This document shows, in pieces, positions 12,501 through 24,500 of a stretch of 64,000 nucleotides of DNA. The notes under the pieces are model-generated. The model was not told the origin of the DNA, did no database searches, and was given only the letters and a program-made list of their open reading frames with translations. The position numbers and the translations under genes are program-made. Source of the stretch: Hirundichthys speculiger (lineage: Eukaryota; Chordata; Actinopteri; Beloniformes; Exocoetidae); the NCBI GenBank assembly GCA_018398805.1, contig JAGFBZ010000335.1, positions 62,001 through 126,000 of the forward strand, written 5' to 3'. Numbering within the stretch: position 1 is the stretch's first letter; each line of letters starts with the position of its first letter.

Positions 12501-15500
12501 TCCTCTGTGATGCCTGCAGTTGGTTTTCTGAAGGACTTATGTCTGAGCTGTTCAAGGGAGTGGACGTCCAGTCTCGTACAACACTGTCTCAAATTTACTT
12601 CAATTTGGTTCCTTCTTCGCTCACTCTCTCAATTTCTTTTCCATCACCACTTTCTAGATCATCTTAGTCTTGTAGCTTCATGGTTGGTGATGTGTGACAT
12701 TGTACCAGAACAAATGTTTAGTTGTTCGACTGGAACTTCTTCTGTCTGGTTTTAGACGACTGTTGACATGGATGATCTCTGCACACTTCACAAATATTCT
12801 CTCAAATGAAACGAACAAAAATCCTCCTTTAAGTCACTATGTTTTTGTCTGGAGTCATAGATTTAAAATGTATATAAACATTTCAGCTTGACCTGGAATA
12901 GAACAAGAACTAACACTGGTAGAAGCTGGTACGGTGCAGAACAAAAACTCAGAGGACACAGAAATGAGTCGTTTATGTGAAGCTTTGAGTCCATCCAGTT
13001 CCAGTTCACCATGATGGTGCTTGTGTGAAAGATCTACTGGATCTCCACCATCTCCACCGACCCCAGCAGCGTCTGTCACACTGTGGCTGGCACGTGCATG
13101 TATTCACAGTCTTGGTCCAGATATAACTGTAGAACCACTAACGTGTGCATGTGTGGACTGACTGCTTCATCTTCTTACCTTTAGGTTGCACAGGTGGTGG
13201 AGGTGGTGGGCTTGCTTGTGGAGGTGTGTCCTGCTTCTGCCTGGGTGGACTGGAGGGCGTTGGTTGCAGTTTGCAGGGTTTGTGTTCTCCTCTGGGCTTG
13301 AATCCTGGAGTAGAAAGATGGTGAGAACAGAACCTGATTAAAGTGTTTCTGAAATTAAATAAAGTCCACATGGAGTCCACTTTAAATGCCAAACAAAACA
13401 AGTGAAACTATATAAATGTAAAAAGAAAACTGCCTCAGTATCCAGCCACAGCAAGTAAAGCCTCTGAAGGCTGGTGTTACAGCAGCTGTTACTGGTGGGA
13501 CTGGGAAACTCATTAGACACTTAGAGCAGTGGTCCTAAACCCCCGGGAAGACTGGTATGGGCCGTGGATCACTTGGTACCCGTCCACGCAAGTAAAAAAT
13601 CTTTTTTTTTTTTTGTTTTATTTATTATATGAGTCTGAACGAGCTTTTATTGTGAAAATCTTTTATTTTGAAAAATGACCAGATTCTCTGTTACATCTCA
13701 GTCGCTTGAGCGCCAAAATTTAACTCAACTCGCAAAAACTGAGTAAAAAACAGATGTCTTTGGCAAGTTTCCTTGTGAAGGAGAAAATGCACAGTGAAGA
13801 GAAAGAAGAACAACCTATGACTTCCAAGAAAAAGAAAGATTTTAACCGATAATACCAGGAGTCCTACTGAAATATGGATTTATCACTACAGGTGACAAGC
13901 TCTAACCCTAACCCTAACCTGCCAAGGAGGTTATGTTCTTTATCTGTCTGTCTGTTTGTTTGTTTGTCTGTCTGTGTTCAAGATAACTCAATAAGTTATA
14001 AATGGATTTTGAAGAAATTTTCATGAATTGTCAGAAATGTGAAAAGGAAGAACTGATTTCATTTTGGGTATGATCCGAAAGAAATCCTGGAATCTGGATC
14101 ACTGTCAAATTTTCAATAATTGTTGCGCTTGGCGGAGGTCTGTGCTTTTTTAGTTATTTATTTAATGGGTATAGAGCAGTGGTGCGCAAACTGTGGTACG
14201 TGTACCACCGGTGGTACGCGAGCGCTCTCTGGTGGTACGCAGGGGAACATCATGACTTTCCACATTTTTTCCAAATTTTCACTTTTAAAAAATTTCAGAA
14301 ACATACAATGCATTATAAATACAACGTTTCAAACAAAATGTACAGCTTGAGATCATTGTAATTGTGTCTTTTGGAAAAATAATTGTTGCATATTCAGTTT
14401 CAGTGCAGATGTAACAACTCTAGAGTGTGTTTATTTTGCTCTGTATGGGAGTGTGAAGATGTGAGAATTGTTGGACAGAGTTGTAAATGTCTTATTCAGT
14501 AAAGTAACAATTCAGGTAATAAATAACTACAATAAGGAATAAACATCTCCCCTGTGTGTTTAAAGCTAGTTGAGAAGGCATATATGGTTATATAATAAAA
14601 CTGGTCATCATGGTGGTACTCAGAGAGCTGAACAGTTTCTCAGGTGGTACGCGGCATTAAAAGTTTGAGAAGCACTGGTATAGAGGACGTTACCAGAGAC
14701 TTTAATGTGATACTCATGTTATGTTATTAATGTAACGTAATGTAACGAGGAAGCCTGCCCCCCCCCCCTCCCGGTCCGCGGTAAAATCGTCACCCGTTGA
14801 CTGATCCGCGGTTACAAAAAGGTTGGGGACCATTGCATTAGAGGACATGGAGGGCTGTACGTATACAAGCGTATGCTTGATACACCAGAAACCACCTGGA
14901 TTTGTGTATGAAACAAACTAAGATGGGTTTTTGGGGAAGTGTTTGTCTGCTCAACACACCGATTTTCTGGAAATAATCCCTCTTTTCTCTGACAGACTGC
15001 AGGTCTTCTGGATCCATCAAGGCCTCTTCGCTATCCGGCTGTTAAAGTAATGCAGAACAAGAAAGAATTTAATGACTGATGGGAACATTTTCAGAATTAC
15101 AGATTATACACTCTCTCTAAGAAGTGATCAGGCTGCTCATTTCTAAAACTGTAGCACAGCTCCCAGTAATCCTCCCTCTACAAACCCCAGTCCACCTGGA
15201 GGTCTGCAGGAGGATTCTCCTCATGTACTCATCCTCATTCTATCATCACTGGTCCAAGAACCTGCTGAAGGTTCCTGCATGGAGATCAGCTGCTGCCAGC
15301 CATCATCTGCAGCTCCTGCAGTCTGTTCCTGCACTGCTGCATCAGGATGAAGCAGTCATGTGATGATCCAGGACACCGTGATGCTGTGTTTGTCAGAACC
15401 ATGTTGGAGTCACAGATAACCAACCCTAACCCAGTGATCTCATTAACATTTTTAAGTTATCTTCACTCAGAGGCCTTAAAGCAGTGTGAGAACAGTCAAA

Positions 15501-18500
15501 TGTTCTGATGACATTTAGAAAACTGGACACTGCTGCAAACTGCCTTTTAATGTCGGCCTGTTGTTCTGCACCTGGCCTGATCAGGTGTTGACCACTCAAC
15601 ATGATCTCATGCACCAGGATGGAGATTCAGTCTGTTTAAGACCGGACCCAGTTTAGAGCATAGATCCAGGACCACGTTCTACAGAGTCTAGATCTGGAGT
15701 TAGTCAGTCATCATCATGGGTTTGGAAGTCTTTGTGGTTCCTAAAAACTCTTTCCATCCTGAACCTTGTAGTCCTCCTGGAGTACCAGTCCATCCATATG
15801 CAGCATTACACACTAGCATCATATTGATCTAATTATTCAGCATTAGACTGACTGATACACACCCGGACACAATGAATGCATCAATCAGTGCTGTCCACCA
15901 CTCTAGAATATAACCTGAAGTCTGATATGTGAACATACTGAGCTGAGTACTGATGGACCAGTCATGGTTCACTACAGGAACACATCTGGACTACTGCAGG
16001 CAGCCTGATATGAAATTAAATTAAATGTGTGAGATGAACGTGGCTTCAGTTCACCACCTCACCATCTGTTTATATATCAGAGGAATGACACCTGATATGT
16101 TACGCCACATCATTATTTGAGGAAACTGTGAAAATCAAAATAGCCTCTTCCTACTTCCAGAGGATTTAAGTTTCCGGATGAAATGCAGGCTACATGTGAC
16201 TCCACAGAACGTGACCCTGTGGGGTCATTTCACACAATCCAGCAGGCTCGCTGTGGCACTACTGCACATCTGCTTACATCTGCCTTTCACATCAGCATCA
16301 GAAGGTTCTGTCCACCGTGGACCTTCATGGACCCTGGAAGTGCATGTTTGCTCTAGTAATGTACGGGGCTACATCTGGAGATGTTTCAGCAGAAACCCCT
16401 CAGAACCATTTTCAAGCACGGTGGTGGAGGGATGATGATATGGGCACCTGGACACTTGTCTGTCACTGGGCCACATTCAGTAAACCTTAAATCTGTAAGT
16501 AGATCTTCACATTGGCCCCCTCCTAATTAAAAACCTGCGCTGGATTCACTAATACTACCTAAAACCTGGAGATACATGTAATGATGTGTCTGTGTTGAAT
16601 GATCAGGTGATCACTGATCACTGATCAGCAAAAACCCTCTACAGGGACCACTGTACAAGAAGTGTAGAGATGCACCCCCATCCTGAAGGTCTGCCTGGTG
16701 CACCTTAAAAACCTGGCACACATGGAGCCTAAGGGAATAAGTGAAAACATCCTCAATGAAATGAAGCAACAGTGGAAAGAAGATGAGAGCAGAACTCCTC
16801 CAGAAATATGTGAGACACTGAGATCACTGCTGATCACTGCTCAATCATGAAAGTTCTTGGTTTCTTAATTTTGTCTTAGCTTTTGTGAATAAATAATGAC
16901 ATGGTGTAGTAGGGGATTTTTTCATCTAAGGCTAGACCGCCAGATCATCTAGGGACCAGAAGAAAAATCTTAAAGTAATAACCATAAAACCTTGGAAATG
17001 AAGGAGGGAGCAGCTTACTGTTCCCACACCTGTACCTGTGGACAGGTGCAGAAACAGGTAAGTACTAATAGAGCGTCTTAGCTGCAAGTGTACAGGTAGA
17101 CACCTGTGGCTCAGGCCGTCTGGAGCTGGAGCTGCGTTTGGGTTTCACAGGTACAGGTGGAGGGGATTCTGGAGACGGTGAACGGGAGCGTTCTTTGAAG
17201 CGATGTGTTGACTGACGTCTCCGCTGCCTCTCCTCCTGCTCCTTCTCCTTCTCCTTCCTCTGCTCTTCTTTCTTCCTCTGCTCTTCTTTCTTCTTCTGCT
17301 CCTCCTGAGTCTGCTGCTGAGACAGAGTCATGGCTTGCAGCGTCATCTGCTGGGCCTGGAAAACCAGGAAAGAAAAGAGACCGATGATAAGCAGAGAGAT
17401 AAAGCATGGAGACAGGAGAAAGCCGGGACCGTGGATCTGACCATGAGCAAGGCCTGCTGGTTGATGAGCGCCTGCTGCGCCGCCGCCATCTGCATGGGAT
17501 CATTGACAGGAGGCTGAGGGACCATCATGGCTGTGCAGAGAGAATGACCAGGTTAGAAACTACAGCACTTTTAGTTCGTCAGTTGTTTTGTTTGGAAGAA
17601 AAGTCAAACATCTACTATAGTCTTTCTGTCACCTGTATTTGGGTCCAACATCACACCACTCATGACAGTGATATCATGGAAGCTCCCGCATAAATGATGC
17701 AGTTTGGTGTAAGGGCCTTACCTGGCATGGTTGGCATCATGGGAGCTGCTCCATACGTGGGCATTGCAGGGTTGATCGGCGCTCCTACACGAACAAAAAT
17801 TACAATATGTTTTCTGTCACAGTCTCTAGTAATGTGGATCCTAATGAAATTACAGCTGAAGACTGTCCTTCTGAGACCCACAATGAGTATGTGACTAACT
17901 AAAACAAGTCACAAAGAAACTAGTAAACTACTAGACAAGAGGAGAGTCACATCATTAATGACATAACCCAACCTAACCATCTAACAGCACTGTTCTTTTC
18001 AGAAACTACAACAAACCTGCTTCCTCTTTTATTCGTGAACATTATAAAGCCATCAGCTCTGCTCTGGACTCAAACAATGAAGCACATTTTCATTTCCTGG
18101 CAATGTTTTTTATTATTTTCTTCATTATTGATGTTGTCAATGAGATGACATCAATCTTCTAAATGATAGTTTCAGAAATATTTGATTCATCAGAAAAAAA
18201 AACCCACTACTCACCCATGGCATAGCCAGGCATCGTCATTGGCATACCTGGAAAAGAGAAATTCACAAATTCCAGATCTCTTTTCAGAATAATATTTCAA
18301 TCGATAGCTTTGACTTAAACATCTAATGTCAGATCCTACAGCAACATCCTGCTGGACAGAACCAGAACCAGAACTGGTTTGAAGAAGAAGAAGACACATA
18401 AGAAGACATTTGTGATGCCACAAAGCCAGGATCATAGCTGTGTGTTGGGATGTTTCCAGGATCATAGCTGTGTGTTGCAAGGTTATTATAGTTTTGAAAT

Positions 18501-21500
18501 TTTCTTTAGTTTTTATTTTTATTTAGTTTTCCAGTTTGCTTTTTTATTTCAGTTTAGTTTTAGTTTGTTCAACAAGTAATTTAGTAGTTTTAGTTTAGTT
18601 TTTATTTTGAGGAATTGACTAGTTTCAGTTTAGTTTTTATTTAGTCTTAGTTTTAGTTTTTCTTCTTCTTGCAGTATGCAGCAGTTTATACACCTTTTCG
18701 ACTTAAAAATTGTGGACATGCGCCCCCTAGTGGCCCCGCCATAACTGGAGTGTGCGGTGCTCCACCAACTAACCCAAACACAGCAGCGTGGAGGATCTGT
18801 TACGGATAACGCAGACATGTTATGGATTGATGATGTTAGGCAGTGGCCTCCAGTTACAGATGAAGGTAGTTTATCGCTGTTTTTAATGATTGGTTATGGA
18901 AATAGCATGATCTATTCCCATAATCAAACACTAAAAACTGTGGAACGCTGGCTATAACTAACGTCAACAAGCCATAAAGATTATGCTGCTGTAATGTTAA
19001 CGCGAGCGGTAAATTAGGCTATGTGTTAATGTTATATTTAATTTATTTTATCATTCTCCTAAGTCATTCATTCATTAATTTATTCATTGATTTATAGGCT
19101 AGTGCTAGTACCGAGGGCTACAGTAGCCTCATACTGCTGTTCTTTTGGCCAGAATCGTCCGGGACTCTCAGCGAGACTATGAGTAGTACGAGATTGAATG
19201 TTAACGAAAACTCACCCGGCTGTATTTATTTGGAACAAAGTCCTTTCTGTTGATATTTTTCACCCACGTCTTCCTAACTTCTTGTTCTGCAAACAAGGCA
19301 GTCTTCGTACATACTTTCTTCTTCCATTGTCGAATTTTCACGCCATTGTTGGCACAGTTTATGACGGAACATTATTCCCACTCGACCGACTCGACATTAT
19401 AAAAATATATATTTGTAGAAAGAGAAAAACACTGGCTAATCTGCGAGCCGGTGAAAGTGTCGCTCTGTAGCACAACCCCGCAATGGCGGACGGGGTACTT
19501 CCGGGGGGCTGGCCCGAAAAGGTCTATATCCGCTATGCTGCCCCCTCTCTGGAGGGAGGGTATCATAGCGGCTGCTGCAGGACAGGCAGTAATCTCTATG
19601 GCAGTAATCGAGGGAGAAAACGAAACGACAACGAAAACGAAGCTGAATTTATCTACTATTCAGTTTAGTTTTAGTTAGTTTTACATCCTTCATTGTAGTT
19701 TTTATTTAGTTTTCGTTTTTTTTTTTAATTGTAGTTTTTATTTTTATTTTAGTTAACTGAAATATTTTTTCATTGCTAGTTTTAGTTTTAGTCTTAGTTT
19801 TCGTTAACTATAATAACCCTGGTGTGTTGGGATGTTTCCAGGGTCCTAGCTGTGTGTTGGAATGTTTCCAGGATCCTGGCTGTGTGTTGGGATGTTTCCA
19901 GGATCCTAGCTGTGTGTTGGGATGTTTCCAGGATCATAGCTGTGTGTTGGGATGTTTCCAGGATCATAGCTGTGTGTTGGGATGTTTCCAGGATCATATG
20001 TGTTTGTTGGGATGTTTCCAGGATCATAGCTGTGTGTTGGGATGTTTTCAGGATCCTAGCTGTGTGTTGGGATGTTTCCAAGAACATAGCTGTGTGTTGG
20101 GATGTTTCCAGGATCATAGCTGTGTGTTGGGATGTTTCCAGGATCATAGCTGTGTGTTGGGATGTTTCCAGGATCATAGCTGTGTGTTGGGATGTTTCCA
20201 GGATCATAGCTGTGTGTTGGGATGTTTCCAGGATCATAGCTGTGTGTTGGGATGTTTCCAGGATCATAGCTGTGTGTTGGGATGTTTCCAGGATCATAGC
20301 TGTGTGTTGGGATGTTTCCAGGATCATAGCTGTGTGTTGGGATGTTTCCAGGATCTTAGCTGTGTGTTGGGATGTTTCCAGGATCCTAGCTGTGTGTTGG
20401 GATGTTTCCAGGATCATAGCTGTGTGTTAGGATGTTTCCTACCAGCTCCATACATGCCGGGGTGCATCGGCCCGATCCCACCGCCACCCCTCAGCCTCCG
20501 GTTCAGCATAGCTATTCTGTCACTGTCCTACAGGTAGTCAACAAACCAATGTTTCAGTCAGCCCTCAGAGCTTTACTTCTGTCAGTCATACCATGAACTG
20601 GTGACATCACTCACCGCAGGTCCGTGGTCCAGAACCGGGTCAAACAGGTCATCAACGTAGGCGTCCATCTGTCGACCCTGCCCTGCAGATGATGACACAT
20701 CAGAGCAACGATGAACGCTGGTTTCTTCTGACCCAGTCTTTACCAACAATCACAACAAGACACTTTTTTTCTCCAGAGTGGTTTTGTATTTTGTTTCTTT
20801 TGTGTATCATAAGTCAGATAAAGCCACTCTTAAAGAACGCAACAAAAAATTAAACTGTCGTGGTGTTTGATTTATGTTCTAGTTCTGTCATGACTGACAA
20901 CAAGTCACCAGGTCCAGATTCTCCATTTTCTTTCCTGTAGTTTGTTGTGCTGTTTCCCTCCTTTTTTCTCTTTTCTTTCTGTATGTTTGCAGGCCAGAGT
21001 TTCCTGACTTTCATGGTGACTTGCAGTTCCCTCCTCTGTCCGTCCCAGCGTTTACCTCCACCTGTGTGCGTTTTACCTCCACCTGTGTGTGCTTTACCTC
21101 CACCTGTGTGTGTAGATGTGTTTAGGGCCCTCCTCACAATCTCATCTCAGTGTTGCTGCCTACATCTGTTTATATAGTCATCTCTGTAGTTCATGTACTC
21201 ACAATGAACCAGTCAGGACAAAAGTATATGGAATTCTTAGTTCTAAAATTGATGAATAATTATTTATACATTTTTTCTTCTGTGGTGTTGCCGGGGTGTG
21301 TGTGTCCTCCCTCCTCTCTCTGTCCTCCCTCCTCTCTCTGTCCTCCATCCTCTCTCTGTCCTCCACCCTGTCTGTCCTCCATCCTCTCTCTGTCCTCCAT
21401 CCTCTCTGTCCTCCATCCTCTCTGTCCTCCATCCTCTCTCTGTCCTCCATCCTCTCTGTCCTCCATCCTCTCTCTGTCCTACATCCTCTCTCTGTCTTCC

Positions 21501-24500
21501 ATCCTCTCTGTCCTCATCCTCTCTGTCCTCCATCCTCTCTCTGTCCTCCATCCTCTCTGTCCTCATCCTCTCTGTCCTCCATCCTCTCTCTGTCATCATC
21601 CTCTCTCTGTCCTCCATCCTCTCTGTCCTCCATCCTCTCTCTGTCCTCCATCCTCTCTCTGTCCTCCTTCCTCTCTCTGTCCTCCATCCTCTCTCTGTCC
21701 TCCATCCTCTCTGTCCTCCATCCTCTCTCTGTCCTGTCTCTCCTCTCTTTTTCTTTCTTTATCCAGCTGGTCTTCAGCAGGAAGGTCCCCCATATGATCC
21801 AGGTCCTGATCAAAGTTTCTTCCTCTTAAAGTTTTACCTTGACACTGCTTGGCTTAGAAAGGTTTTTTTTTAACACCTGCCATTATCCTTGTTTAGGATT
21901 TGACATTATAATTTTAGTTAATGATATTTAGTGGGGGGGTCATGATCTTGGTCTCTGTAAAGCACCTAGAGACAATTGACATGGTAACAGATGCTATACA
22001 AATAAAATTGAATTGAATTGAACTTGTGGTTCTGCAGCTGATTTTACACATTAAAATAACAGAAATTGTTGTGTAAACAAAAAAGGATCCTGTGAGGGTG
22101 GTTCCATGAAGCCTGAACATGTAGCATTAAGCCTGAACATGTGGTTAGGGTTTGCTGCAAACTTGTGGCAGAGTAGCCTGTCAGAAAAACCTTCAACTCC
22201 CACCACCAGCAGACTTCATGTGGCTCCATCAACACTGAGGAAGCTGATTCTGTGGAGGTGGACATGGCCACAACTGAGGCTGAGCTTATTGATATAGTTA
22301 AAAAACCTTCCACAGTGGCAGGCATCAAGTTGGAGAAACAATGTGGTTCCGTAAGGGTCCTGGAACACTGGACTAGCTGTATACCCACACTAGGGTTCTG
22401 GAGGGAGCATGGGAGCTTACTCAACAAGTCTACATGTGCTCGGTGGCCCTGGAGAAGCTACTTGACTGTGTCCCTTGGGGTGTCCTCAGAGTTTGGTCCA
22501 CATTGACAGTAGTAAGTTGGATTCATTTCCAGTCAGAGTTGGACTCCATCAAGGTTGCACTTCATCACTCATCCTGTTCAGAACCTTTATGGACAGAATT
22601 TCTAGGAGCAGCCAAGGTGCAGCTCTGTGTGACCAGGATTTTATCTTGATGTGGTTCTGCTGGCTTCATCGAGCTGTCATCTTCAGCTCTCTTGGAGCGA
22701 TTTCCATTTGAGTGTGAAGAGGCAGGAATGACAATCAGAGCCTAAAACTCTGAGACCATGGTTCTCAGTCGGAAAAGGGTCGAACATCCTTTTGGGTCAG
22801 GAGTCAAACTCCTCCACTTGAGGCAGAACCTAAGTAACTCGGGGTCTTGTTTATGCGTGAGGGAGGAATGCAGCAGGAGACTGACAGGTTTGGTGCATCC
22901 TCAGAAATGTGGACTTTGTAGCGGTTTGTTGTGGTTAACCTACGTTCCTACCGTCACCTATGGTCATGAGCTTAAAGGAACAGATGGTTGATAGAAACAG
23001 CTGAGATGTGTTTCTTCTGTGGCTTGGCTGGACTCTTTCTTTGAGAGAGGGAGAGGTTGCAGCTCCTCCACATGGCATGGGACCAGCTGAGGTGGTTCAT
23101 CCAGTTAGGACGACTCCCTGGGGAAGTGTTTCAGACATCTAGAACCAGACAGAGGCCCCAGTGCAGACTTGGGACACTATGGGTGACCACATTTATCAGC
23201 TGGCCAGAAAAAAAACCCTGTATTTTCCTGGAAAAGCTGAAAGAGGTGGCTGAAGAGAGGGAGGTCTGGAGGTCTGACCAAAACTTGTATAAGTGGAAGT
23301 TAAAGGATAGGTAAATTAATGTTATTAAATAAGGAATAGGTCAAATTTACTACTTTTCTCAGTATTGAAAGTGGACAGAATTTTCCTACTTACATATGAT
23401 CATAAAGGCTTCAGTTTCTCTGGGACATATTTGTTTTTTTACATGTTAGTCAAGAGAATGATTTTCCATCCATCCAGCTCCTGCTTGGTCCATAGTGGGG
23501 TCGTGGGGGCAGCAGCTTCAGCTGAGAGGCCCAGACCTCCCTCCCCTCGGCCGCCTCCACCAGCTCCTCTGGGAGAACCCGGAGGAGTTCCCAGACCAGC
23601 TGAGAGATATAATCTCTCCAGTGTGTCCTGGGCCTGCCCCATGGTCTTCTCCCAGTTGGACATGTCTGAAACGCCTCTTCAGGGAGAAATCCGGGGGGCA
23701 TCCTAACCAGATGGCCGAACCACCTCAACTGGCTCCTCTCAATGTGAAGGAGCAGCAGCTCTACTCTGAGTCTCTCCTGAATGACTGAACTTCTCCTCCT
23801 ATCTCTAAGGGAGAGTCCAGCCACCCTGGAGGAAACTCATTTCAGGTGCTGGTATCACTGATCTCCTTCTTTTAGTCTCTACCCACAGTTCATCACCACA
23901 GGTGAGGGTTGGAACAAAGATCTACCAGGAAACAGAGTCTCAGCTCGCTCTTCACCACAACAGACCGGTACAGAGTCACCACCACAGCAGTGGTCTGTAG
24001 ATCTGTAGATCTCCTGCTCCCTTCTTCAATCACTGGTGAACAAGACCTCGAGATACTTAAACTCCTCCACTGGAGGCAGAACCTCACTCGCGACCCGGAG
24101 AAGACCTTCTACCCTTTTCAGACTGAGGACCATGGTCTCAGATCTGGAGGCAGAACCTCACTCGTGACCCGGAGAAGACCTTCTACCCTTTTCAGACTGA
24201 GGACCATGGTCTCAGATCTGGAGGCAGAACCTCACTCGCGACCCGGAGAAGACCTTCTACCCTTTTCAGACTGAGGACCATGGTCTCAGATCTAGAGGTA
24301 CTGCTTCTCGTCCCTGCTGCTTCACACTCAGCTGTGAACCGCTGCAGTTCTCTGAAGATCTCTGAAAATGCTGAAGATCTCCACTTGATGGTCCCAACAG
24401 GACCAGGTCATCTTCAAACAGCAGAGATGAAATCCTGACACCACTGAACTGGAACCCCTCTGCTCCTTGGCTGCTCCTAAAAATTCTGTCCATAAATGTT

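Noticed and set aside
19773..20537. 254-codon ORF with repeating [10 protein letters not shown]
   Set aside because: Translation of a 30-bp tandem repeat; equally open on the opposite strand; overlaps a myosin exon antisense.
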